Below are positions 1 to 10,006 of a stretch of DNA of 64,000 nt, piece after piece. Source of the DNA: Alloprevotella tannerae ATCC 51259 (GTDB lineage Bacteria; Bacteroidota; Bacteroidia; Bacteroidales; Bacteroidaceae). The stretch is from the NCBI RefSeq assembly GCF_000159995.1, contig NZ_GG700643.1, forward strand, positions 215,291 to 279,290. Reading direction: 5' to 3'. Made by a program: the position numbers and the translations under genes. The notes under the pieces are model-generated. The model saw nothing but the letters and a program-made list of their open reading frames with translations. It ran no database searches and was not told where the DNA came from. Position 1 is the stretch's first letter; each line of letters opens with the position of its first letter.

Positions 1-2
1 TG

Positions 3-3000
3 CCCAATATTCTTAGTGGTATAACGATCAATCGTGCAGAAGTATGGGTGACCAATAAGACCGGACAAACCACAAATACACGAAATATCATTGCTTTGAC
101 CGACTTAGGTGAGGCTTCGAAGATTCATAACCCGCTGTGGACGCCGGGAAGTACGACCGTGCCCGCCAACGCAGCGAACACATTATATAATATAGTGTCC
201 GGCATCAACGGAGTGCGTAACATCTCGACCGCAACTTCGGCTTTGGATGGATTTGGCCTGACTGGTGGCGTTGATTACGAGAAGTTAGAATCTGCTCGCC
301 TGCTTTCTCCTTCAGAGTATAAAGTTAATGCAGCTTTAGGTTACATCTCGCTCCGTTCAGCATTGCAACCGGATCAAGTCTTGGCCGTAGCTTTTGAATA
401 TACCTACAGAGGTACGAACTATCAGGTTGGAGAATTTTCGACTGACCGCAAGGATAACACGGAAACATTATTGCTGAAGTCGTTGAAAAATACGGCAAAC
501 TCGCCCTCTCAAGGCAACTGGGACTTGATGATGAAGAACGTCTACGCCTTAGGTGCCTCCAATGTGCAGAAAGAGAAGTTCAGATTAGATGTAAAATACC
601 TCTCTGATACGACGGGTGTTTATCTTAATTATCTCCCAGAGCCAACGCTGAAAGACAAACGTTTGATACAGTTGCTCGGGCTGGATAGATTAGACAATAA
701 TAATAAGCGCAACTCCAATGCGTATTTTGACTATGTGGAGGGATATACTATTGACCCGACTGATGGCCGCGTCTTCTTTACCAGCGTGGAGCCTTTCGGC
801 AAATATTTGCGCAAAGTCATTGGAAACAACGCGATCGCTGATAAGTATGTGTTCCAAGAATTGTACGATTCGACTAAGACTATGGCTAAGCAGATCGCAG
901 AAAAGGATAAATTCATCATTGCAGGACAGTATAAAGCTTCACGAGAGGATGAGATATCCTTAGGTGTGTCGAATGTGCCGCGTGGCTCTGTGCTGGTAAC
1001 TGCAGGAGGACAAACTTTGGTCGAAGGTGCAGATTATACTGTCGATTATAATAGTGGTGTCGTGCGGATCTTGAACAAAAGTTTGCTTTCCGCCGGTACA
1101 TCCATCAATGTCAGTTTGGAGAGTAATACCGATTATGGTATGCAAAGGAAAACTTTGCTGGGGCTTAATTGGCAGTATGATTTCTCCAAAAACTTTATGA
1201 TTGGCGGTACAATTATGCATTTGGGCGAGAAACCTTTGACTACGAAAGTCGCCTTTGGCAGTGAAGCCATCAATAATACAATTTGGGGGGTGAACTTAGC
1301 TTTTAAGAAGCAAAGTCAACGTTTGACGGATTGGATAGATAAGCTCCCGTTTGTAAATGCTACGCAGCCCTCTTCAATTAACTTTACGGCCGAGTTTGCC
1401 CAATTGATCGCCGGCAAAGTACAAGGCGCTCAGGGTAATGCCTCATACTTAGATGATTTTGAAAATGCAACTTCAAATATAGATATTTCCAATCCGAAAG
1501 AATGGAGCATTTCTTCTACGCCTTCAATGTTCGCTGAGTCGTCTCTCTCTAATGATGTGAGATGTGGCTATAATCGCGCCTTACTCGCTTGGTATTATAT
1601 TGATCCTTTGTTTACAAGGCGTAGCTCTTCTCTGACTCCCGGCTATATCAAGACAGATCTTGATCAACTTTCGGATCCTGATGTGCGCGAAGTACCCAAG
1701 AGTGAGCTTTTCCCGAATAAACAGACGAACTACAAGGAAAGCACAATCATGAATGTGCTCAATCTTGCGTTTTATCCGAATGAGCGTGGTCCATACAATC
1801 TAGATCCCGATCTAAACGCGGCAGGTTATTTGAACAACCCGCGAAAACGCTGGGGCGGAATGATGCGTAAACTGGATGTCTCTGACTTTGAGAATTCCAA
1901 CGTAGAATATATTGAGTTCTGGATGATGGATCCTTTCATCAAGGCGCGTAAAGAAGGACGTACTTTTACCGGTGAGCTTTACTTCAATCTCGGAGAGATT
2001 TCGGAAGATATCTTGAAAGATGGGAAGAAGTTTTATGAAAGCGGAATGCCTATAGATGGGTCTTCTACTCTTATTGAGCAGACTGCATGGGGTAAAGTGC
2101 CGACACAAAGTAGTGTAACCTATGCTTTTAATACGACTTCCGGCGCTAGATCAAAACAAGATATAGGTTTAAATGGGTTGACCTCGGAAGAAGAAAAAAC
2201 GTATCCTGCTTATCAAAACTACTTGCAGACAATTCGTGGCATTGTGTCGGCTGCAGTTTATGATTCGATAGCAGCTAATCCTTCCGGAGACAGGTATCAT
2301 TATTTCCGCGGTTCTGATTATGACCGCGCTAAAAAGAATATACTTGAACGCTATAAGTATATCAATAATCCTAATGGTAACTCTTCTGATACGGAAAGTT
2401 CGCAGGAAAATTATGCAACGGCTTACAAAACGACGCCGGATGTTGAAGATATCAATCAAGATTACACCTTAAATGAGTATGAGAAGTATTATCAATATCG
2501 TGTTGCAATAGATCCTAATAAAATGCGCATTGGCGAGAACTATATCGTCGATCAGCGGACGGCATACCCAAAGACTCGTAATAATAAGAGAGAGCCAGTT
2601 AATTGGTATTTGTTCCGCATTCCCATTGAAAATTACGAGAAGAATGTTGGTGGAATGAATGACTTTACGTCTATTCGTTTCATTAGGATGTTCTTGACCG
2701 GATTTGATCAGCCCGTCGTGCTCCGCTTGGCAACCTTGAACTTGGTACATGGGGAATGGAGATCTTACGATCAAGCATTATATAATGGTCAAGCGCCCAG
2801 TGTGAGTGGTGTACTTGAACCTTCGTCTGTGAACTTTGAAGAAAATAATGATAAATCTCCGGTTAACTATGTAATACCTCCAGGTATTAGTCGCGTAATA
2901 GATTCTGGTCAAGATCAATTGCTGCAAAACAATGAGCAAGCATTATCTTTAGTTGTTAAGAATTTAGCTTCTGAAGACGCGCGTGCTGTTTACAAGCGCA

Positions 3001-6000
3001 CCAATTTAGACTTACGACGATATAAGCATCTACAGATGTTTAACCACGCCAATTCTTTAGAAGGCTATCCTGCGGTGGAAGATGGACAAGTCTCTTTGTT
3101 TGTTCGTTTAGGCAGTGACTACAAATCCAACTTCTACGAATACGAAATACCGCTAACGGTAACTCCTCCTGAGCATTATGCAAACTCCGATGCCGGTGCT
3201 CTTGCCGTTTGGCCAGCAGCAAATATGTTGGATATAGATTTGTCTCTCTTTACCGATCTGAAGCGTAATCGCAATAGAGCACGAGCAAATGGTGCCGCCT
3301 CCTTTGGACGACTTTATACAGAATATGATCCACAGAAGCAGGCCAATCGCGTGAGCATTATGGGTAACCCTACGTTAGGGGATATTCGTACGATTATGAT
3401 TGGAGTGCGTAATAACTCTCGCCAAGTACAGCATGCTGAGGTTTGGGTAAATGAGTTGAGATTACAGCAGGTCTCAAATAAAGGTGGTATAGCTGCACAG
3501 GCAGCCCTCAATTTGCAACTTTCAGATTTGGCAACTGTAGATTTGACGGGCCATTTAGAGACCGAAGGCTTCGGAGGTTTGGAGGAGACTGTGCAGCAAC
3601 GCAGAGACAACAACTTGACACAATATTCTGTGACAACTAATGTACAGTTGGGTAAATTCCTGCCAGAGAAAGTCAAGATGAATGCACCTCTTTATTATTC
3701 TTATTCTAAAGAAAGGATTGAGCCAAAGTATAATCCACTTGATACGGACTTACCGATGAAAGATGCACTTTCAGCTTTAGCGACTAAAGCAGAGAAAGAT
3801 TCTTTACGTCGAATAGCTAATCGCGTCGTAACGTCTAAAAATCTATCGCTGACAGGTGTTAGGTTTAATATACAGACAAAGGGGCATCCAATGCCGTATG
3901 ATCCTGCTAACTTTACATTCGGTTATGCTCATTCTTCAAGAGAAACTACCGGTCAGACGACGGCTTGGGAGAAGGATCAAAATTGGCGTTGGAGTTTTAA
4001 TTACAACTATTCACCCAACTACAAACCGTTTACGCCGTTTAAGAAAATATCCAAATCCAAGTGGCTCAAAATTCTTACCGATTTTGGTTTAAATTATCTT
4101 CCGCAGAATCTAGCTTTTAATTCGGAGATAACGCGTTCTTATTATGAGCTGCAAGAACGGGATATGGAAAACTTAGGCAATACTTCGATTCCCTTAACTT
4201 GGAATTCCGATTTTCTTTGGAATCGTAGTTTTAACTTGCGTTGGGATATTACTAAGAACATACAGCTGAGTTTCCAAAGTGGGACAAATGCCGAAATAGA
4301 GCAACCCTATACAGCCGTTAATAAGCAATTGTATCCAGATCGTTACAGAGCTTGGAAAGATTCAATTTGGCAGAGCATTCGCCATTTAGGGCGTCCACTT
4401 TCTTATGCCCAAAATTTTCAGGCAAGTTGGCGTTTGCCAATCAATATGATTCCACTCTTCGATTGGCTTACATCCGATGTAAGTTATCAAAGTTCCTATA
4501 ACTGGATTCGTGGAACCGTATTAGAGAATGGAATGAACCTGGGTAATAACATTTCTAACTCTCGTAACATTACGGCCAATGCACGTCTCAATATGGAGAC
4601 ATTATATAATCATATCCCTTTCCTTAGGAAAGTCAATCAGAAATATTCCAATAGCAATAGTTCTTCTTCTAAAAAACAAGATCAAAAGAAAGTCTTCACG
4701 CAAGAGTTGCACTTAAAGGCTGATACAACGCTGATAGTTAAGCATAATCAGCAGACCAAAAAGATCCGATTAACCGCTTTGCGTAAAGACGGATCGCGAA
4801 TACAGTTAAGGTATAAAGTCATAGATAAAAACACCATTGAGATTCTGAATCGCGACAGCGCACAAGTTAAGCTGACTATTGCTGCACGTAAGAGCAATGA
4901 AGACCAAGCTTGGTATAAGACCCTGCAAGGTATCTCACGTGTCTTGATGATGGTACGTAATGTTAGCTTCAACTACTCCAATAGGTTTAATATGTCTCTT
5001 CCCGGCTTCCTCCCAGAGATAGGTAATACATTCGGTCAGTCGCGTGGGGGAGGTTTGAAGCCTGGCTTAGATTTTGCCTTTGGCGCGGTCAACGAAAGTT
5101 ATATTCGCAGGGCCGCAGAGCGCGGTTGGTTACTAAGGACTGATTCCATTATAACCCCCGCCACAACGAATCTTACGGAGACATTCCAATTCCGAGCAAC
5201 TTTGGAGCCGTTCCGCGACTTTAAGATTGATCTTTCCGCTACGCGCGATGTAAACACGGCAAAGTCTATTCAGTATATGTTTACGAATATGCCGACTTTG
5301 GAATCTGGTTCTTTTGCGCAGACTACTATTAGTATAATCTCTTCTTTCGAGAGTTTTGGCAATGCCGACAATGGTTATGCAAGCAATACCTTTAGGAAGT
5401 TTATCCAATCACTGGATAGTTATCGCAATCAAGTGGAGGCAAATTATGCTAATGCAACGTATCCCGCCGGAACATCTTTAGCAGGAACGCCTTTTAATCC
5501 CGCTAATGGCACGATCTCCAAATATTCGGCCGACGTAATGGTTCCCGCCTTTTTGGATGCTTATACTACCGGCGGATCAGGATTGCGTATTTTTCCCACC
5601 ATCTTGCGGATGCTCCCCAATTGGTCTATCTCTTATGCCGGCTTAGCGCGTTTATCTGCGATGAAGAAAGTATTCAAGAGTTTCAATTTGAATCATTCCT
5701 ACAAGAGCATATACAGTGTTGGCGCCTACTCATCTTTTTCTACATTCAGTCGATACATGGGCAACTGGGGATTTGTTACAAATGTTTCCACCGGACTTCC
5801 CGTCCCCAGCTCTCCCTTTGACGTCTCTTCAGTTTCGATCAATGAGACATTTGCGCCCCTGTTTGGTGTTGATATGACCTTCTTGAATAATCTTTCTACA
5901 CGAGTTGAGATTCGTCGTACAAGGATTCTTACGCTGAGTATGACAAATGCGCAGATCAATGAGGCGCGTTCCAACGACTTTGTGATAGGAATGGGATATA

Positions 6001-6386
6001 AGATTCCCAATTTCAAACTCTTTGAAGCGAAGAAAACCGTTCGAGCTAAGAAAGCCAAGTCCAAGGGAAGCGAAAGAAATAAGGCCGACGACCTTGATTT
6101 GCGAAACGCCATTTCTGGCTTCTCGAGCGACTTAAACTTACGTTTCGATTTCTCTTTCCGCAGTCAAGCATCCCTTAATCGGGATATTATGACGGGCTTA
6201 TCTCAGGCAACGAGTGGTAATAAAGCACTTCAAATAAGTTTTAGTGCGGACTATGCACTCAGTCGTTTGCTGACGCTGACGGTTTACTACGATCGACAGA
6301 TGAATCGCCCATTGCTGACGTCAGCTTCCTATCCAACGACGACGCAAGACTTCGGCGTAAGTTTGAAGTTTAGCTTGAATCATTAG
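3..6386 (+). CDS. sprA: T9SS outer-membrane translocon SprA (Sov), 5' end outside window
   Basis: Partial gene. The reading frame is open from base 3, so the GTG at 48 is internal: the upstream codons read PNILSGITINRAEVWV and run straight on. About 2127 residues are visible; family members are roughly 2400-2500, so the N-terminus lies upstream. SprA (Sov in Porphyromonas gingivalis) is the giant outer-membrane barrel through which type IX secretion cargo leaves the cell, also needed for gliding in motile relatives. Diagnostic blocks include YLDDFENATSNIDISNPKEW and repeated NxRW/Y barrel strands, and the protein ends in an amphipathic strand (VSLKFSLNH). A strong hairpin terminator follows directly, so it is the last gene of its transcript. 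A probable substrate of the same system is encoded at 17215-19167. Confidence 0.95.
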   Translation, partial: PNILSGITINRAEVWVTNKTGQTTNTRNIIALTDLGEASKIHNPLWTPGSTTVPANAANTLYNIVSGINGVRNISTATSALDGFGLTGGVDYEKLESARLLSPSEYKVNAALGYISLRSALQPDQVLAVAFEYTYRGTNYQVGEFSTDRKDNTETLLLKSLKNTANSPSQGNWDLMMKNVYALGASNVQKEKFRLDVKYLSDTTGVYLNYLPEPTLKDKRLIQLLGLDRLDNNNKRNSNAYFDYVEGYTIDPTDGRVFFTSVEPFGKYLRKVIGNNAIADKYVFQELYDSTKTMAKQIAEKDKFIIAGQYKASREDEISLGVSNVPRGSVLVTAGGQTLVEGADYTVDYNSGVVRILNKSLLSAGTSINVSLESNTDYGMQRKTLLGLNWQYDFSKNFMIGGTIMHLGEKPLTTKVAFGSEAINNTIWGVNLAFKKQSQRLTDWIDKLPFVNATQPSSINFTAEFAQLIAGKVQGAQGNASYLDDFENATSNIDISNPKEWSISSTPSMFAESSLSNDVRCGYNRALLAWYYIDPLFTRRSSSLTPGYIKTDLDQLSDPDVREVPKSELFPNKQTNYKESTIMNVLNLAFYPNERGPYNLDPDLNAAGYLNNPRKRWGGMMRKLDVSDFENSNVEYIEFWMMDPFIKARKEGRTFTGELYFNLGEISEDILKDGKKFYESGMPIDGSSTLIEQTAWGKVPTQSSVTYAFNTTSGARSKQDIGLNGLTSEEEKTYPAYQNYLQTIRGIVSAAVYDSIAANPSGDRYHYFRGSDYDRAKKNILERYKYINNPNGNSSDTESSQENYATAYKTTPDVEDINQDYTLNEYEKYYQYRVAIDPNKMRIGENYIVDQRTAYPKTRNNKREPVNWYLFRIPIENYEKNVGGMNDFTSIRFIRMFLTGFDQPVVLRLATLNLVHGEWRSYDQALYNGQAPSVSGVLEPSSVNFEENNDKSPVNYVIPPGISRVIDSGQDQLLQNNEQALSLVVKNLASEDARAVYKRTNLDLRRYKHLQMFNHANSLEGYPAVEDGQVSLFVRLGSDYKSNFYEYEIPLTVTPPEHYANSDAGALAVWPAANMLDIDLSLFTDLKRNRNRARANGAASFGRLYTEYDPQKQANRVSIMGNPTLGDIRTIMIGVRNNSRQVQHAEVWVNELRLQQVSNKGGIAAQAALNLQLSDLATVDLTGHLETEGFGGLEETVQQRRDNNLTQYSVTTNVQLGKFLPEKVKMNAPLYYSYSKERIEPKYNPLDTDLPMKDALSALATKAEKDSLRRIANRVVTSKNLSLTGVRFNIQTKGHPMPYDPANFTFGYAHSSRETTGQTTAWEKDQNWRWSFNYNYSPNYKPFTPFKKISKSKWLKILTDFGLNYLPQNLAFNSEITRSYYELQERDMENLGNTSIPLTWNSDFLWNRSFNLRWDITKNIQLSFQSGTNAEIEQPYTAVNKQLYPDRYRAWKDSIWQSIRHLGRPLSYAQNFQASWRLPINMIPLFDWLTSDVSYQSSYNWIRGTVLENGMNLGNNISNSRNITANARLNMETLYNHIPFLRKVNQKYSNSNSSSSKKQDQKKVFTQELHLKADTTLIVKHNQQTKKIRLTALRKDGSRIQLRYKVIDKNTIEILNRDSAQVKLTIAARKSNEDQAWYKTLQGISRVLMMVRNVSFNYSNRFNMSLPGFLPEIGNTFGQSRGGGLKPGLDFAFGAVNESYIRRAAERGWLLRTDSIITPATTNLTETFQFRATLEPFRDFKIDLSATRDVNTAKSIQYMFTNMPTLESGSFAQTTISIISSFESFGNADNGYASNTFRKFIQSLDSYRNQVEANYANATYPAGTSLAGTPFNPANGTISKYSADVMVPAFLDAYTTGGSGLRIFPTILRMLPNWSISYAGLARLSAMKKVFKSFNLNHSYKSIYSVGAYSSFSTFSRYMGNWGFVTNVSTGLPVPSSPFDVSSVSINETFAPLFGVDMTFLNNLSTRVEIRRTRILTLSMTNAQINEARSNDFVIGMGYKIPNFKLFEAKKTVRAKKAKSKGSERNKADDLDLRNAISGFSSDLNLRFDFSFRSQASLNRDIMTGLSQATSGNKALQISFSADYALSRLLTLTVYYDRQMNRPLLTSASYPTTTQDFGVSLKFSLNH

Positions 6387-6404
6387 CGAAATTTTTTGCT
6401 TAGC

Positions 6405-6463
6405 AAGCGGGCGGGAAACCTGTGCCTTTCTTTGACCATTGGTTTCCCGCCTGCTTCTTTTTA
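6405..6463 (+). terminator. Terminator after sprA
   Basis: A 16-base stem (6405-6420 with 6441-6456, one G-U pair) is followed by a T-rich run. It lies 18 bases after the sprA stop and also separates sprA from the converging broken gene at 6487. Confidence 0.85.
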
Positions 6464-6486
6464 AGATGCGATGTTTCGTAGCACTA

Positions 6487-6816
6487 CTATCTGATTTTTG
6501 TTACATTGTTATATGCCTTCTTTAGTAACGCAGCCAAGCTTCCTTCGCGTACCTCCGTGTTGCCTTTCCATCGATAAGTTTTGCCTTTTGTAGTGATGCT
6601 AATACCCAGATTACCGGGTGTATCCGTAATCGCATATTCTGCATCCTTGGTACAAAACTTCAATGTGTTGTTCTTGTAGAAATAAGAAAAGTCAGTCTGC
6701 TTGTTCGCTGCTATTTCCGGATAATAGAATTCTACCAATCCTTCCGTGTTAGTGATGGCATAGTGTAGCGATTGGTCATTCAGACTATAAACTATAATAG
6801 TTTTCCTCTTATTGTC
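6487..6816 (-). pseudogene. Truncated third copy of the 341-residue secreted family
   Basis: This reading frame matches only the last third (about 110 residues) of the two intact neighbours: TIIVYSL aligns with TIILYSI, and GKTYRWKGNT with GKTYQWKGNT. An ORF could start at 6882, but its first 22 codons are translated from the same 3' flanking sequence that follows the intact copy at 8102, so they are not part of the protein. No signal peptide or N-terminal two thirds is present. It reads as a deletion remnant of a tandem array. Expression as a short protein is possible but unlikely. Confidence 0.75.
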
Positions 6817-6911
6817 TTTTCTTGCCCATCGGTCGTTTATCTTAAGTAAAAATAGCGCAAGACAAGCGCCATAAAGATGCACCTATCGCATACAAATGTC
6901 GCGTATCTGCA

Positions 6912-7937
6912 TTAGTTTCCGTATGAAACATTATCAAATGCTTCCTTTAACAGTGTAGCCAAGCTTCCTTTTCGCGTCTTTGTGTTGCCTTTCCACTGAT
7001 AAGTTTTGCCTTTTGTGAGAATACTGATCCCCGCAATGCCGTTCACATCGGTAATCCTGTATTCCGTATCCTTATTCCAAAAAGTCAAAGTATTTTTTTT
7101 GCGAGAATAATGAAAGTCTGTTTTACCCTCACGTACTAATTCCGGATACAAAAGTTCTATTGCTTCCTTTTTATTGGTGATTGTATAGTGAAGCGTACTG
7201 CCATCGATGCTGTAAAGTATTATGGTTTTGTTTTGTAAGTCTACATGAAAAGTGAACAAACTCTTGATGTTATTACTGTAAATGTTGAATGAAGTTATAG
7301 AGCTTCCTACCATTTTCTTCCCATCCCAGACTTCCTTCGTTAGCGTATGTATCGGTGCGTTGCGAGCATCCTCTACAATCATACTGATGAGAAAAGGCAT
7401 AAAGTCTTCTATAATGTATGTAGAGTATTTACGCCAATCATCGCCATCCTTGGTCATAGTCACTAATGTCTTGTTCTCATTGTCGACCGAAAACATTCCG
7501 CAGTTTTCATGAGTCAAAGCCGTAAGTTCCGGACTAAAGATAAATCCCTTTTTTGAAGTAAAGAAAATATGATACGAAGGTCCGTGATCGTAACTATGCA
7601 GTCCATCCATAAGTGCAAAATCTTTCATTCCATCGAAGTTGAAGTCTTGATAAATCAACACGCTGTGTTCCCCATAAGGGGTTTTTGCAATGTTTTGCTT
7701 CAACTGACTGCCGTGTAACTTATAAGAGAGTTCATCGGCGTTCACGCGGAATAGTTCCTTGTTTGTTCTGCGATCATATACGGCCACCCAGCCTTCGCAA
7801 TACACTTCTGAGGTGTCAGAAAAATAGGCTCTGCCATAGTATTTGTCAGAAAAGCCATCAATCTTAAATATTACCTGTCCGAAGCTTGAGAGCAAGCAGC
7901 TCCAAAGCACGAAGACAAGGAGTATAACTTTTTTCAT
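6912..7937 (-). CDS. Secreted protein of unknown function with Asp-rich DFNFDG motif (copy 2)
   Basis: 341 residues, with an N-terminal signal peptide (basic MKK, hydrophobic core, likely cleavage before Gln21). A central DFNFDGMKDFALMDG segment (about residues 98-112) resembles the Asp-rich calcium-type loops of FG-GAP/VCBS or XAC2610-like proteins. The C-terminal third is rich in beta strands and ends in FDNVSYGN. It has the same length as the copy at 8102 and is about two-thirds identical by eye; the last 40 residues are nearly identical. No enzymatic motif is visible. It is probably periplasmic or outer-membrane associated. The LWSC stretch is a poor lipobox, so a lipoprotein is less likely. 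Confidence 0.7.
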   Translation of the reverse strand: MKKVILLVFVLWSCLLSSFGQVIFKIDGFSDKYYGRAYFSDTSEVYCEGWVAVYDRRTNKELFRVNADELSYKLHGSQLKQNIAKTPYGEHSVLIYQDFNFDGMKDFALMDGLHSYDHGPSYHIFFTSKKGFIFSPELTALTHENCGMFSVDNENKTLVTMTKDGDDWRKYSTYIIEDFMPFLISMIVEDARNAPIHTLTKEVWDGKKMVGSSITSFNIYSNNIKSLFTFHVDLQNKTIILYSIDGSTLHYTITNKKEAIELLYPELVREGKTDFHYSRKKNTLTFWNKDTEYRITDVNGIAGISILTKGKTYQWKGNTKTRKGSLATLLKEAFDNVSYGN

Positions 7938-8101
7938 AACAACGATTATTTATTGCCAGTCATTGATTATTCTCATTGTAAGTGGCGACTCGCGGCCTGC
8001 CTATGTCTTTTTTGAGCCTCGGCCGCCTATTTTATGTAGAGATAGCGCCAGCCGAACGCCAAGGAGGTGCACTTCCCGCGTGCTGATGTCACGTATCAGT
8101 A

Positions 8102-9127
8102 TTAGTTTCCGTATGAAACATTATCAAATGCTTCTTTTAACAGTGTAGCCAAGCTGCCTTCACGCTTCTTTGTGTTGCCTTTCCACAGATAAGTTTTGCC
8201 TTTGGTGAGAATGCTGATTCCCGCAATTCCGTTCACGTCTGTAATCGTGTATTCCGTATCCTTATTCCAAAAGGACAAAGCATTCTTTTTGCGAGAATAA
8301 TAAAAGTCCTTTTTACCCTCTTTATTTATTTCCGGATACAAAAGCTCTAATTCTCCATCACTATTTGTGATCGCATAGCAAAGCTGTCTGCCATCGCCGC
8401 TGTAAAGGATAATGTCTTTGTTCTGTTTGTCTACATGAAAAGTGAATAAACTCTTTATGTATTCACATTCAAAATCGAAAAAGGTTGAAGTCTTTTTTAC
8501 CATTTTCTTTCCATCCCATTCTTCCGTCGTAGTGGTATTGATAGGTTCGTTGCTTACATCTTCTATAAGTGTGCTAATGAGAAAGGGCTCGTTGTCTTTG
8601 ACAATATAAGTGGAAAACTTGTGCCAACCATAGCCATCTTTGGTCATTGCCGATATTGTGTTTTCCTCTTCATTGACTGAAAACATGCCGCAGTTTTCTT
8701 GCGCCAATTTCGTAAAACCCGGACTGAAAGTGAATCCATTGTTTGACGCTAAGAAGATTTGAAATGAAGGTCCGTGATAGCAGCCGTGTTGTCCATCCAT
8801 AAGCGCAAAATCGTTCTTCCCGTCGAAGTTGAAGTCTTCATAAAGTAGCAGACTATGTTCTCCATAAGGGATTTCAGCAATGTTTGCCTTCAATTGATCG
8901 TCGTGTAGATCAAAGGAGAGTTCATCGGCGTCTACGTGAATCAGTTTCTTGTTTGTTTTTCGGTCATATACGGCCACCCAACCCTCGCTAAACACCTCTG
9001 AAGTATCAGAAATATATGCTCTCCCGTAGTATCTGTCAGAAAAACCATCGATTTTAAATGTTACCTGCCCAAAACTTGAAAGCATACAGCTCCAAAGTGC
9101 GAAGAAAAGAAGTAGAACTTTTTTCAT
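8102..9127 (-). CDS. Secreted protein of unknown function with Asp-rich DFNFDG motif (copy 1)
   Basis: 341 residues and a paralogue of the copy at 6912, in tandem and the same orientation. It has a signal peptide ending SSFGQ, the motif DFNFDGKNDFALMDG at about residues 98-112, and the shared C-terminal block WKGNTK...LLKEAFDNVSYGN. The first 50 or so bases upstream of both start codons are homologous (TTATTTATTG.CAGTCATTGA), so the duplication carried a leader. Substitutions are spread through the middle while both ends are conserved, which fits divergence of the body with conversion of the 3' end. Function is unknown. A promoter candidate lies at 9356-9386. Confidence 0.7.
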   Translation of the reverse strand: MKKVLLLFFALWSCMLSSFGQVTFKIDGFSDRYYGRAYISDTSEVFSEGWVAVYDRKTNKKLIHVDADELSFDLHDDQLKANIAEIPYGEHSLLLYEDFNFDGKNDFALMDGQHGCYHGPSFQIFLASNNGFTFSPGFTKLAQENCGMFSVNEEENTISAMTKDGYGWHKFSTYIVKDNEPFLISTLIEDVSNEPINTTTTEEWDGKKMVKKTSTFFDFECEYIKSLFTFHVDKQNKDIILYSGDGRQLCYAITNSDGELELLYPEINKEGKKDFYYSRKKNALSFWNKDTEYTITDVNGIAGISILTKGKTYLWKGNTKKREGSLATLLKEAFDNVSYGN

Positions 9128-9355
9128 AAACGTCTATTATTTATTGTCAGTCATTGATGTTCTTATTGTCATTGGCAAACGCCGCCCAATTTTATCTTTT
9201 CTTTGTTGTTCGCCGTTTGTCAAATGCAAAGATAGAGTTAGCAGCCGGTATCGAAGAAATTTTCGAAGGCTATGCTGGCGCCTCTCTTGTGCAAAGATAG
9301 CGCAAGCATGTTGCAAAGAAGTCGCTTTTTAGTGTTTTCGATAAACTATTTTAGG

Positions 9356-9386
9356 CAAAGATAAGATCTGTTTTCGAATTTTTCAA
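9356..9386 (-). promoter_or_regulatory. Promoter candidate for the tandem secreted-protein genes
   Basis: Read on the minus strand: TTG (9384-9386), 20 bases, TATCTTTG (9356-9363), which fits the Bacteroidota -33/-7 pattern. It implies a leader of about 220 bases before the 9127 start. Two further -7-like boxes lie nearer the gene but lack a -33 partner. Confidence 0.5.
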
Positions 9387-9572
9387 CTTTGTATTTTCCC
9401 TATTTTGTTTCGTTCCCGTTTTGCGAAATAGCCATAACAAGCGCCTAAATAGAGAAAAGATGAGAAAGAGCTTGCGACAATAACAAATTGGCTTTCGAAA
9501 TGAGGCGCTTTTAGTCCCCAAAAATGACTTATAAGTTTCCAACTCTGTGCAGGCAACCTCCGCTTGTTTAAA

Positions 9573-9656
9573 TTTTCATCGTGAGAACACGAACGTCCTT
9601 TCACGATGGTACAAACTTTTCATCGTGAGGGTACAAGCGTACGCTCACGATGAAAA
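9573..9656. repeat. CGTGAG palindromic intergenic repeat, locus 1
   Basis: Perfect 13-base inverted ends, TTTTCATCGTGAG (9573-9585) and its complement (9644-9656). A direct copy of the left end sits at 9617-9629, 44 bases on. It includes GTACGCTCACGATG and the linker TCACGATGGTA, both shared with the loci at 26.9 and 49.5 kb. Confidence 0.8.
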
Positions 9657-10006
9657 TATAGCCAACTTTACGCTTACGTGCCAAAATCAGACTTTTCTCG
9701 CTGCATTTCCAACGTTTGTAGCTCCTAATTCCGACTTTTTCGTTACCAAGTAGCCTTTGTTGGCGTGATATGTAATATGGTGTATATATCATACGAACCT
9801 TTAGCATAAGTAGGTGAGGAGGTAGTGTATAAAACGCAACAGAGCGTGAACCGGTAGTGATCTCTTTTCTTCAGCTTCTGATGTTTCTTTCGCCGCATAG
9901 CCCTTTTCTCGGTCAGAAGGGCGGATAACGTAGGCAGTAGGTGCTTAAAAAATCGTATCTTTGCATACTTTATGCAGTGGAACTGTGTACGAGGAGAGCT
10001 ACAATT

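Larger units (their letters stand above)
9128..9940. other. Long divergent intergenic region
   Basis: About 810 bases between the secreted-protein array (minus) and mutS2 (plus). It holds three CAAAGATA boxes (9227, 9292, 9356), which are TATCTTTG -7 elements on the minus strand, and a CGTGAG palindromic repeat (9573-9656). Short ORFs here lack coding character. The segment around 9293-9325 resembles the sequence found between the tandem copies (8037-8070 and 6848-6882), so it marks the upstream edge of the duplicated unit. Confidence 0.6.

Noticed and set aside
6487-6882. A complete 131-residue gene
   Set aside because: Its first 22 codons are 3' flanking sequence homologous to that after the intact copy; only a C-terminal fragment is shared.
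9144-9807. Short ORFs between the secreted array and mutS2
   Set aside because: They overlap each other on both strands and cross the palindromic repeat; the sequence looks regulatory or decayed.
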